A DNA stretch of 36,643 bases from CAZRDB01 sp964598695 (GTDB lineage: Bacteria > Armatimonadota > Zipacnadia > UBA1398), in assembly GCA_964598695.1 (NCBI GenBank), contig CAZRDB010000026.1, forward strand, positions 1-36,643. The letters run 5' to 3'. Positions 23,276 through 31,045 of this stretch are shown piece by piece (the first letter of the stretch is position 1; every line of letters starts with the position of its first letter). The position numbers and the translations under genes are program-made. The notes below the pieces were generated by a model, which made no database searches, had not been told where the DNA came from, and saw only the letters and a program-made list of their open reading frames with translations.

Positions 23276-24463
23276 ATGGATCGCGACGCACTGCGCCGGC
23301 ACCTCCACGAACTCCCCGCCGTCAGTTCGCACACGCACCACGCCGAGCCGGCGCGCCACGAGCACCTCGACCTCGACCGGCTGCTCGACGCCAGCTACGC
23401 CGGCTGGTGCTCGTGGACTAACGGCAGGGGCCAGGCCGACCGCTACGAGCTACTGGAGCAGCTCTCCGCGAACACCTACCTCGTCTGGCTGCTGGCCGCG
23501 CTCCGCGACCTGTACCACATCGACGAGGTGACCCCGGGCAACTGGGATGAGGCCAGTCTGATCATCGGACGGGCTCACGCCGAGCACGAGCACCACTACC
23601 GCCTGCTGACGGACGCCTGCCGGTACCGCTACGCCGTTCTCGACGCCTACTGGGATCCCGGCTCCGACCTCGGCCGCCCGGCTCTGTTCCGGCCCGCGCT
23701 CCGGATCAACGCGTGGGCGGTCTGCCACTCCCCGGGCATGGTCGACCACAACGGCAACAGCCCCTGGAGCAGGCCGGGCTTCGCGCCCACCAGCCTCGAG
23801 GAGTATCTCGACGCGTTCGAGGAGGCGATCGCGACCGGGTGGAGTGAAGGCTGTGTCGCCCTCAAGTCCGCGCTCGCCTACGACCGCACCGTCGCCTTCG
23901 ACAACCCCGACCGAGAGGCGGCCCGACGGGCCTTCCGGGCCGAGGGGGCCGTCGACCCGGCCGACGCGCTGGCCTTCGGCGACGTGGTACTCCACCACGC
24001 GTGCGCCGTTGCGGCGCGGGAGCGGATCCCGATCCAGGTGCACCTGGGCCTGGGTCGGCTCGCGGGCAGCCGCCCGATGCTGTTCGAGCCCGTGGTGGCG
24101 GCCTACCCGAAGGTCACCTTCGCCCTGTTCCACTGCGGCTACCCGTGGTGCGACGACGTGGCCGGGATGCTCCACAACTACCGCAACGTGCTGGTCGACT
24201 TCTGTTGGCTGCCGCTGATCTCGACCACGCGGGCCATCGCGTTCCTGGGCGAGTGCCTCGACGTCGCGCAGGGGGCGGACCGGATCCTCTGGGGCGACGA
24301 CACCTGGACGGGCGAGGAGGCCTACGGCGCCCGGCTCGCGTGGGAGCACACGATCGCGACCGTGCTCGCGACGCGGGTCGCCGATGGGCTGTGCTCGCGG
24401 CGCGCGGCCGAGCACCTCGCCGAGCGGCTGCTCTACATGAACGCCGAGGCGCTGTTCGGCTAG
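23276..24463 (+). CDS. Amidohydrolase-family metal-dependent hydrolase (TIM barrel)
   Basis: A 395-residue protein of the amidohydrolase-2 type. ATG 23276 follows GGGGGAGG by six bases. The N-terminal metal motif is SSHTHH (residues 17-22), later ligands are His in IQVHLGLG, His in FALFHCGYPW, and Asp in ILWGDDTW near the C-terminus, which together make the one- or two-metal site of the superfamily. The phrase VTFALFHCGYPWCDDVAGML and the tail RLLYMNAEALFG resemble glucuronate-isomerase-related or decarboxylase-type amidohydrolases. The substrate is unknown; pairing with an M14 peptidase suggests degradation of a peptide or amide. The final TAG is shared, as the palindrome CTAG, with the stop of the convergent gene. 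Confidence 0.87.
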   Translation: MDRDALRRHLHELPAVSSHTHHAEPARHEHLDLDRLLDASYAGWCSWTNGRGQADRYELLEQLSANTYLVWLLAALRDLYHIDEVTPGNWDEASLIIGRAHAEHEHHYRLLTDACRYRYAVLDAYWDPGSDLGRPALFRPALRINAWAVCHSPGMVDHNGNSPWSRPGFAPTSLEEYLDAFEEAIATGWSEGCVALKSALAYDRTVAFDNPDREAARRAFRAEGAVDPADALAFGDVVLHHACAVAARERIPIQVHLGLGRLAGSRPMLFEPVVAAYPKVTFALFHCGYPWCDDVAGMLHNYRNVLVDFCWLPLISTTRAIAFLGECLDVAQGADRILWGDDTWTGEEAYGARLAWEHTIATVLATRVADGLCSRRAAEHLAERLLYMNAEALFG

Positions 24464-26031
24464 GGGAGATCGTCCCGCTCCGGGAACGGCGAGCCGGTCT
24501 GGGCGAAGTAGAACCAGGCCGTGGCCGAAGCGCCATGCATCCGCGTGATCCAGCCGTAGTCGGTCGAGCACTCGTCGGCGCCGCCGGGCATCGCGCCGTC
24601 CGGGGCCTGCAGTCCCTCGAGTTGGGCCAGGAACGCATCCGCCTCGGGCCCGCCCGCGACAACGAACTGGGCCGTGCCCTCACACCACACGGAGACCGGC
24701 CCCTGACCGTCGAGGCCGGTGACGCTGCCGTCGGCGCTCCGCGTCACGAGCGCGGCGCGGGCGAAGCGGAGCGCTCGCTCGGCAATCTCCGGCCGGTTCC
24801 ACCGGCGCGCGAGAGCGGAGCCCCAGGTCTGGGCGTCGCAGGCCACGATCGCGTCCGGGCGCTCACCCGCCCCACGGTAGAAGAAGCCGACCTCGGCGTC
24901 CCAGTGCCGCTCGAGCAGGCGCGCCGCGACGCGGTCGGCCTCCTCGGCGAAGCCGTTGGCGAGCAGCGCCCAAGCCACGTCCAGGGCGCCCTCGGTCGAG
25001 ACCAGACCCTCGACCGAGCCGTCGGGGTGCACGAGCGAGGCGATCCGGGCCGCGGCCCGCCGGGCAGCCGCGCTGGCAGGGGCATCTCCGGCCGCTCGGC
25101 CGTAGGAGGCGAGGGCGAACGCCGCCCAGGCCTGGTCACCGAGCCAGTCGTCGGTCGCGAGCGCGGCCCCCGTCGCGGCGTCGAGCACGCGTGGCCAGCG
25201 CCCGTCGGTGTCCAGTGCGCGGGTGAGAGCTTCCGCGAGGCGCGCGGCGGCCTCCGGGGCCCCGCGGGCGAAGGCGAGCAGTGCCAGGGCCTGGTCGTAG
25301 AGGTATGCGCGCGGCTCCGACTCCTCCTGCCACGAGCGGACGAAGCCGCTCGCGCCCTGTTGCGACACGAGCCACGCGAGCGCGCGGGCGGCGCGGTCGG
25401 GGTCGGATCGCACGTGGGTCGCGAGGGGGCGCGGGGGGATCTCCTCAGGCGTGGCCCAGGTGATCTCGCGCAGGTCGAGCGTTCCGGCTCCCCCACCCTC
25501 CTCGGGCGCGGGCCGCTTGACGGTGACGAAGACCTGGCGGACGTCGCCCCAGTCGAACGGGACGCCCTCGCTCCCGCCCCAGTAGCGGGTGAACAGCGTC
25601 CGAGGGAGCGGGAAGCCGGTCAGCCATCGCCCGACGGCCGAGATGCGCCCCAGGTCGGCGCCGATGAACTGGCCCGCTCCATCGACGAACATGAGGGCGA
25701 GGTTGTTGCGCTGGTCGCCGTCCGGGCGCACCGTCAGTCCGAACAGCCGCGCGTCGGAGAGGTCGAGCGGGGGCGCGAAGGCGCGCTTGATCTGGACATA
25801 GCCGCCCGGCCCGATGGAGTACCGGAGCCGCAGGGCGTCGGGCGCGTCGGGAGACGGCCCGAGAGCCCCCCCCGTGCCCGGTTCGAGGCCGTCCAGCTCC
25901 CACGCTTCGACCGGCGAGCCGGACGCGAGAGGGCGACCCTCCCAGCCCGGCGCGGCGGGCTGCGCGAACGCGGCGGTGCAGAGAGCGCACAGGACGAGCA
26001 CGCTCGGAGTGGCGAGGCCTGGATGGGCCAC
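24460..26031 (-). CDS. Secreted protein: carbohydrate-binding-like domain plus six-hairpin (alpha/alpha) domain
   Basis: GTG 26031 is chosen: GAGAGGAG lies seven bases upstream and a signal peptide follows (VAHPGLATPSVLVLCALCTAAFAQP). Residues about 30-190 form a beta-rich module (LRLRYSIGPGGYVQIKRAF, RLFGLTVRPDGDQRNNLALMFVD, WGDVRQVFVTVKRP) of the kind that binds sugars at the start of secreted glycoside hydrolases. Residues about 200-523 are helical, with repeating AALAWL, YDQALALLAF, GDQAWAAFALASYGRA and TEGALDVAWALLANG segments: an (alpha/alpha)6 toroid of the six-hairpin glycosidase superfamily. Acidic residues such as Asp in YLYDQALAL and ATDDWLGDQAW could be catalytic, but I cannot assign a family. 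It follows the epimerase gene by 26 bases. Probably a polysaccharide-active secreted enzyme. Confidence 0.8.
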   Translation of the reverse strand: MAHPGLATPSVLVLCALCTAAFAQPAAPGWEGRPLASGSPVEAWELDGLEPGTGGALGPSPDAPDALRLRYSIGPGGYVQIKRAFAPPLDLSDARLFGLTVRPDGDQRNNLALMFVDGAGQFIGADLGRISAVGRWLTGFPLPRTLFTRYWGGSEGVPFDWGDVRQVFVTVKRPAPEEGGGAGTLDLREITWATPEEIPPRPLATHVRSDPDRAARALAWLVSQQGASGFVRSWQEESEPRAYLYDQALALLAFARGAPEAAARLAEALTRALDTDGRWPRVLDAATGAALATDDWLGDQAWAAFALASYGRAAGDAPASAAARRAAARIASLVHPDGSVEGLVSTEGALDVAWALLANGFAEEADRVAARLLERHWDAEVGFFYRGAGERPDAIVACDAQTWGSALARRWNRPEIAERALRFARAALVTRSADGSVTGLDGQGPVSVWCEGTAQFVVAGGPEADAFLAQLEGLQAPDGAMPGGADECSTDYGWITRMHGASATAWFYFAQTGSPFPERDDLP

Positions 26032-26057
26032 GGGTGTGCTCCTCTCGGGGGGCGACG

Positions 26058-26906
26058 CTAGCCGGAGCGCCACGAGTGGGCGGGCTCGTAGCCCAGAAGG
26101 CTCCGGGCCGCCTCGGTATCGAACAGGGTCCGGTGGGGGGATGCCGCGAACGACGCCTCGTCACGGATCTCGACGCCCGCCGGGAGGTAGCGCGAGACCA
26201 GCTCGAGGCTCGGCAGGGGCGAGGCCGTGTCGGCGGCCGAGATGGGCACGACGTGGAACCCCTCCGCGACCTGCTCGCAGGCCAGCCGCACGGCCTGTCC
26301 CACATCGCGCGCGTCGACGTAGCCCCAGAGCTGCGGTGCGAGACCGCCGGGGTCCTTGGCCATATCGGCGACCGAGGGGTAGGCGTCGGGTGGCCAGACC
26401 CAGCAGTAGCGGAGGCAGGTGACCGCGAGCCCGCCCTCGCGCACGAACGCGCGCAGGGTCTGCTCGCCCAGCAGCTTCGAGAGGCCGTACGGGTCGCGGG
26501 GCTGTGCGGGGTGGTCGGCATCGACCGGGACGTAGCGCAGGGGGAGAGCGGCGCCGTACTGACCGAAAACGAAGCCGAGGGTCGAGTCGGAACTCGCGAA
26601 CACCAGACGTCGCACGCCGGAACGCACGGCGGCCTCGGCGACGCGCCAGGTGGTCAGCAGGTTCACGCCGTAGACGCGGTCGGCCGGGTCGCGCATCGGG
26701 TGCGGGATCGCCGCCAGGTGCACCACGGCATCGGCCCCGGCCAGCGCCGCGTCCAGATCGTCGGTCATCAGGTCGAGACACACCTGCTCGCAGGGGAGAG
26801 CCTCGTTCCCGCGGGCATCGAGGCTGACCACCTCGTGCCGCCCGACCAGCCCACGGACGACCCAGCTCCCCACGAACCCAGCCCCACCCGTAACCGCGAT
26901 GCGCAT
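26058..26906 (-). CDS. NAD-dependent epimerase/dehydratase (extended SDR)
   Basis: A 282-residue Rossmann enzyme acting on a sugar or sugar nucleotide. ATG 26906 has GGGAGGAAG upstream. Motifs: MRIAVTGGAGFVGSWVV (GxxGxxG, NAD binding), DLMTDDLDAAL, VVHLAAIPHP, LVFASSDST with the catalytic Ser/Asp region, and DPYGLSKLLGEQ with Tyr140 and Lys144. Below the usual 310-330 residues of UDP-glucose 4-epimerases, it is nearer to uronate dehydrogenase-like and short epimerase families (GFVFGQYGAALPLRYVPVDADHP is typical). Genes on the same strand: WGR protein 29 bases upstream, secreted six-hairpin protein 26 bases downstream, so one operon is likely. Confidence 0.9.
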   Translation of the reverse strand: MRIAVTGGAGFVGSWVVRGLVGRHEVVSLDARGNEALPCEQVCLDLMTDDLDAALAGADAVVHLAAIPHPMRDPADRVYGVNLLTTWRVAEAAVRSGVRRLVFASSDSTLGFVFGQYGAALPLRYVPVDADHPAQPRDPYGLSKLLGEQTLRAFVREGGLAVTCLRYCWVWPPDAYPSVADMAKDPGGLAPQLWGYVDARDVGQAVRLACEQVAEGFHVVPISAADTASPLPSLELVSRYLPAGVEIRDEASFAASPHRTLFDTEAARSLLGYEPAHSWRSG

Positions 26907-26935
26907 TGCCGCTTCCTCCCTGCCTCGCCGCCCCG

Positions 26936-27667
26936 TCACGAACCCGGGTTCGTCGGCTCTGTCTGTCCCCACCCCGCCGCGTTCGAGAAGGTCTCGAAGC
27001 ATACCGGAGGGGAGTATTCGAACTCCTCGTCGGTCGCGCGCTCGTAGGCCCAGGCGGCGAGGTACAGCAGGGTCTCGAACTCCGCGTCCTTGGGCATGGC
27101 TGTCGGATCGGACAGGGCCGCCTCGTAGAAGGCGCGTCCTCGGGCGACCGCGAGGCACCGCACGTAGAGGAACAGATCGACCGAGAAGTACTCCCCCACA
27201 CCGTAGGCGTACTCGCCGATCGCGCGGGCATGGGCCTCGGTGTCGAGAGCGTGGAGCATGCGGGCGAGGGTGTCCTCGAACCGCATCGCTCCCTCGGCCC
27301 CCATCTTGGCCAGCGCACGAACGGCCGGTTCCAGCACGGCCTCCTCGTCGTCGCCCTTGCGCCAGTCGAGCAGGCCGATCAGGCGCCAGAAGACGTCGTC
27401 GGACATTGCCATCGAGGCCCAGTCCGGGGGCGTCCGTGGGGCCGCGTCGGCAACGGCGCCTTCCACGTAGCCCTTGCGCAGCTTCTGGTTCACCAGCCGG
27501 AGGCACTCTCGCTGGGCGGCCTCGGGGGTCGCGCACTCGAGACGCGTCTCCCGCGGCGCGGCGCCGATCCGTCCGTAGGTCGTGGTGACCACGCAGCCGG
27601 AGACCTCGACGGTCCAGTACTTGTCCGACCGATCATCCTGGCAGACGAACTCGCGTCGACCGACCAA
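26936..27667 (-). CDS. WGR domain protein with DUF4240 C-terminal domain
   Basis: Residues about 1-75 form a WGR domain (RREFVCQDDRSDKYWTVEVSG, VVTTTYGRIGAAPRETRLECATPEAAQRECLRLVNQKLRKGY), here with Tyr-Gly-Arg in place of Trp-Gly-Arg. In eukaryotic PARPs this fold contacts DNA ends; in bacteria it occurs in many small proteins of unknown role. Residues about 90-225 match the DUF4240 type (FWRLIGLLDWRKGDDEEAVLEPAVRALAKMG; FEDTLARMLHALDT; VDLFLYVRCLAVARGRAFYEAAL; FETLLYLAAWAYERAT), all-helical. The TTG at 27667 is taken as start because GGGGAG lies at the right distance and the domain begins at once; an open frame continues upstream without domain features. First gene of a three-gene minus-strand operon. 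Confidence 0.82.
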   Translation of the reverse strand: MVGRREFVCQDDRSDKYWTVEVSGCVVTTTYGRIGAAPRETRLECATPEAAQRECLRLVNQKLRKGYVEGAVADAAPRTPPDWASMAMSDDVFWRLIGLLDWRKGDDEEAVLEPAVRALAKMGAEGAMRFEDTLARMLHALDTEAHARAIGEYAYGVGEYFSVDLFLYVRCLAVARGRAFYEAALSDPTAMPKDAEFETLLYLAAWAYERATDEEFEYSPPVCFETFSNAAGWGQTEPTNPGS

Positions 27668-27825
27668 CGCCTCACTCCCCGCCTCGGCTGCGAGATCGGG
27701 CCGGCTGCGGGCGCCGGCACAGCCCCGCGCCGCCTGCTTTCCCCCTGCCGGGCCGCGCACCTCCACGCCCGCGACGCGGGATCTCGTCGAGGGATGTACG
27801 GGATCGCCGCGAACCATTGGGCCGT

Positions 27826-29729
27826 ATGCGGGGAAGCAGATCCGAGCACAGCGACGCCTCGACCCGAAGCGGCAACGGCCTCCTCTGGAGACTGGTGGTC
27901 CTGCTGGCCGTCGTCGCACTGGCGCGGAGCGGCCCCGGTGGCCACGGTGCGCCGCCACAGACCGGCGCCGATGGGGCATGGCTGCTCCTCACCGAGCTGG
28001 GCCGCTCCGGCCTGTGGTCGGCCGGCCACCTGTGGGGAGGCGCCATCGCCGTCGTGCGGGCCGCAGCCCCACACCTGTCGGCCCGGTCGGCCGCGGTCGC
28101 CCTGAGTGGGGCGCTCGCCCCGCTGGCGGCGGGCCTGGTGGGGCTGCTGTGCCTCGAGGCGGTGCTCGCGAGCCGCAGGACGAGGCGGGCGGAGGATCCC
28201 GAGCCCGGCCTCGCCGCCGTCGCATGCGGCATCGCCTGCGGCGTGGCGCTGGCTTGGACACCGCAGGTCCGCGCTGCAGCGGCCTCGCCCGGCCCCTGGA
28301 GCCTGACTCTCGCCCTCTCGGCGCTCTTCCTGTGGCGCGCGCAGCGCTGCCTCAACCGCGGCCGGGTCGAGCGTGCCGACGCGCTCCTGCTCGGTCTGAC
28401 GGCCGGCCTCGCTCTGGCCAACGACCTCTGGAGCGTGCCCGCCCTGCTCGCGGGGGCCCTCCCGGCCCTCTACGGCGCGCTGCAGCGGCCCCGGTTCGAC
28501 GAGCCGGACCGCCCCCGCGAGCGGGGCCGAGGTCCCGCCCCACTCCTCGCGGCCGGTCAAGTCACGCGCCTGGCCCCGGGGTTCCTCGCACGGTGGTGGG
28601 CGGGCCCAACGCCCGAGGATGGCGCCTGGGGGGCCGCCCTCGCGCTCACTCGGGTCGTCCCCTGGAACACCGGCGTGACCGCCGCGCCCCTCGCGGTGCG
28701 ACACATGGGCGCCAGCCTGGTCACCGGGCTGGGCGCGGGTCTGATCCTTGCCTGTTTGGCGGCCGGGGCGCTGGCCATCCTGATCCGCCTCCGCGACCCG
28801 AACTCCGAGGCGACCTCCTGCCGCATGGGGGCGATCTGGCCGGCGGTGTGCGCCGTGCTCTGCGGGTGGGCTCCCGCGTGGGGCGCGGCAGGGCCGGAGG
28901 CCGCGCAGACCCTCTTCCCGTGCTGCGTCGGCGTTACGGTGCTCGCCGCCATCGGCTGTGTGTGGGCTGCCGAGCTACCTCGGATCCGCCTCCTGGGCGC
29001 GGTGGTCCTTGCCGGGGGCCTCGCGGCCGTGGTGGTCGCGGCCTCCGACGCCGTGGAGGCGACCGACCAGCTCGCTCGTCGACGGGCGCAGGTCGAGCCT
29101 CGCGACCTGGAGCGGTGGGCCGAGCGTCTCGTGGCGCGGCTGGATGGCGAGGAGGACGCCGTGGTCGCTCTCGACAGCGAACTCGCNNNNNNNNNNGCCT
29201 GGCCGACGCGCTCCTCCGGGCACGTGTCGAGCGCCGCAGCCCCGCGCGCTGGCGGCTCGCCGTGACGACGGAGGGCGAGAGCGTCGAGCGTCCGACCCTC
29301 ACCACTTCGTGGCGCGAGGCCGTCGCCGAGGGGCGCCCGCTCTACGCCGACGACGGGCTGCTCACCGATCGGAGCGCAGCGGTCGCGCCCGCGGCCGAGC
29401 CGGCGGCCGACGGCTGGACGCGACGGGCCGAGGCGGCGGCGCTGCTCTCTCGGGGCCGGGCCGAGGAGGCGCTCTCCTTGCTGCGCGATGGGGCGGCGCT
29501 GAGCACGGCGGAGGCCCACCTGCGGATCGCGGCACTGCGCGCGGCGGGGGAGGCGGAGCGGGCCCGCGAGGCGCTCGTCACAGCCACCCATCGCGAACCG
29601 ACCAATCCGGCGCTCTGGTGGGAGCGCGGGGACCTGCTGGAGGAGTCGGGCGACGAACGCGGCGCGGCGCAGGCGCGGAAGATCGCGGCCTCGCTCGACC
29701 GCCGGGCGGCACACGCGGGGATCTACTAG
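27826..29729 (+). CDS. GT-C/DUF2723-like membrane protein with C-terminal TPR region, interrupted by an assembly gap
   Basis: Up to 29186 the frame of ATG 27826 is open; after the Ns the coding signal continues in another frame to TAG at 29729, because ten Ns stand for a gap of unknown length, not for a biological frameshift. The first part has about 9-10 hydrophobic segments (LLWRLVVLLAVVALARSG; AVALSGALAPLAAGLVGLLCLEAVL; ADALLLGLTAGLALANDLWSVPALLAGALPALYGAL; ILACLAAGALAILI) in the layout of DUF2723/GT117 mannosyltransferases, including the counterpart of their LGLALTNH segment. The usual N-terminal Asp-Ser-Gly-Glu is not seen (DGAWLLLTELG instead), so activity is doubtful. The tail has TPR-like repeats (AEAAALLSRGRAEEALSLLRDG; EPTNPALWWERGDLLEESGDERGAAQ). 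No clear ribosome binding site precedes the ATG. Confidence 0.65.
29187..29196. other. Assembly gap (ten Ns)
   Basis: Ten undetermined bases lie inside the GT-C-like gene. The reading frame differs on the two sides, which fits a placeholder gap of unknown length. Confidence 0.97.
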
Positions 29730-29730
29730 G

Positions 29731-30105
29731 CTAGGGGGAGGCGTTCCCGCCCGCCGCGGGCTGCGCGGACGGCTCGCCACCGGGGGCCGCCGGGTCGGCG
29801 CCCGTGGAGCCTTCCTCGCCCGCCTCGGGGGCCTCACTGGCAACGTCACGCCAGCACTTGAGGAACACGAGGGTGAAGGCGCAGACACAGACCACGGTGA
29901 CGGCCAGGTACCGAAGTGCCAAGCCCCCCCAGCTCGTCAGGGCGCCGGGGATCTCCTCGCCGGTCGCGGCGATGGCGTCCGACGCACCGGTTCCGGAGGT
30001 CTGCGCGAGGACGGCGCTGGCGGCAAGGAGACAAAGCAGTGCCAGCACGGTTGTGTGACCGCGCCGCCACGATGTGTCGAGTCTGCTCCCCTGCCTACCT
30101 GGCAC
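29731..30105 (-). CDS. Small membrane protein (124 aa), unknown function
   Basis: An N-terminal hydrophobic stretch (TTVLALLCLLAASAVLAQ) reads as signal peptide or first anchor; after a 30-residue loop a second span follows (YLAVTVVCVCAFTLVFLKCW), then a polar, acidic, Pro/Gly-rich tail of about 40 residues (APEAGEEGSTGADPAAPGGEP). The start is uncertain: ATG 30156 lies upstream of the proposed -10 box at 30142-30147, so the GTG at 30105, 11 bases behind GGGAG, fits a transcript from that promoter. No family recognised. Its stop lies one base from the stop of the convergent GT-C-like gene. It is downstream of dapF on the same strand but seems to have its own promoter. Confidence 0.6.
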   Translation of the reverse strand: MPGRQGSRLDTSWRRGHTTVLALLCLLAASAVLAQTSGTGASDAIAATGEEIPGALTSWGGLALRYLAVTVVCVCAFTLVFLKCWRDVASEAPEAGEEGSTGADPAAPGGEPSAQPAAGGNASP

Positions 30106-30141
30106 CGTAAGACCGACTCCCGATCCTGCCAGTCTACCGAC

Positions 30142-30169
30142 TGTATACCCCGACATCGTATTCGACGAA
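30142..30169 (-). promoter_or_regulatory. Possible promoter of the small membrane protein gene
   Basis: On the minus strand TTCGTC (30169-30164), 16 bases, then TATACA (30147-30142) resembles a sigma-70-type promoter with a weak -35 box. Start would be near 30135, leaving a leader of about 30 bases before GTG 30105. The sequence here is notably AT-richer than its surroundings. Confidence 0.45.
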
Positions 30170-30207
30170 CCACCGATTGTGATGTTCCGGTACCGTCGCG
30201 TCGACCG

Positions 30208-31044
30208 TCAGAGCCACTCACCCGAGAAGACCCGGCGGACAGCGCCGGTCTGGATGACCTCGGCCTCCGCGCCCGCCCACTCGACGACCAGCTCGCCGCC
30301 GGGCAGTACGACGCGCACGGGGCTGACGAGCCGCTCGGTGAGGATGCCGGCAACGGCGGTGGCGGCGGCGCCCGTCCCACAGGCGAGCGTCTCGCCCGCG
30401 CCGCGCTCCCAGATCCGTACACGCACGCTTCGGGTGCTCTCGACCGTCGCCCACATTACACTCACCCGCTCGGGGAAGAGCCGATGGTGCTCGATCGCCG
30501 TCGAGAGCGCGGCGAACTCCTCACCGTCGGGGAAGGGATCGAAGATCACGCAGTGGGGGGTGCCCATCGAGACGAGGTGGATGGGCAGGTGGAGGGCTCC
30601 GACGGCGAGGTCGACCCCCAGAGCCCGGTCGCCCTCGAGCAGGGCCGGCATCTCGGAGGGCGCGAGGCGAGGCCGACCCAGCGCGAGCCGGATCATCCCC
30701 GGCTGCGCCGGACCGGGGAGCAGGCACCCGGCGAGCGCGCCGGCAGGCGTGTCGACCAGGGCCTCGTCGGCGGCGCCGGGCAAGGTCGTGAGGTAATGCA
30801 CGACGCAGCGCGCGCCGTTGCCGCACATGTCCTCCGTGCCGTCGGGGTTGAACATCCGCATGCGGCCGGTGGCTCCAGGGCTCGTGCCCTCGGTCACGAC
30901 CAGCAGGCCGTCGCTCCCGACCCCCGTGCCGCGGGCGCACAGCGCGATGGCCAGTTCGGACCAGGGCCGCGCCCCCACCGCGCGCTCATCGACCAGCACG
31001 AAGTGGTTGCCGAGCGCGTCGTACTTGAGGAACGGAAGCCCCAC
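30208..31044 (-). CDS. dapF: Diaminopimelate epimerase
   Basis: Converts LL- to meso-diaminopimelate for lysine synthesis and peptidoglycan. The 278-residue protein has normal length. The two-base catalytic pair is Cys74 in EDMCGNGARC and Cys222 in LACGTGAAA, both in canonical motifs; FLKYDALGNHFVLVD at the start and VSMGTPHCVIF are also typical. GTG 31044 lies one base behind the stop of the upstream 677-residue gene, with GAGGAGGG inside that gene's end as ribosome binding site, so the two are translationally coupled. A meso-DAP wall agrees with the Asp/Arg pair in the OmpA domain at 4429-6177. Confidence 0.96.
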   Translation of the reverse strand: MGLPFLKYDALGNHFVLVDERAVGARPWSELAIALCARGTGVGSDGLLVVTEGTSPGATGRMRMFNPDGTEDMCGNGARCVVHYLTTLPGAADEALVDTPAGALAGCLLPGPAQPGMIRLALGRPRLAPSEMPALLEGDRALGVDLAVGALHLPIHLVSMGTPHCVIFDPFPDGEEFAALSTAIEHHRLFPERVSVMWATVESTRSVRVRIWERGAGETLACGTGAAATAVAGILTERLVSPVRVVLPGGELVVEWAGAEAEVIQTGAVRRVFSGEWL

Positions 31045-31045
31045 G

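Noticed and set aside
24001..26061. A 686-codon plus-strand open frame over the six-hairpin protein gene
   Set aside because: Low-complexity Arg/Gly/Ala translation with no motif; the minus strand carries a signal peptide, ribosome binding site and domain structure.
27826..29729. A biological frameshift in the GT-C-like gene
   Set aside because: The frame changes exactly at the ten Ns, which are a gap of unknown length; nothing supports a true frameshift.
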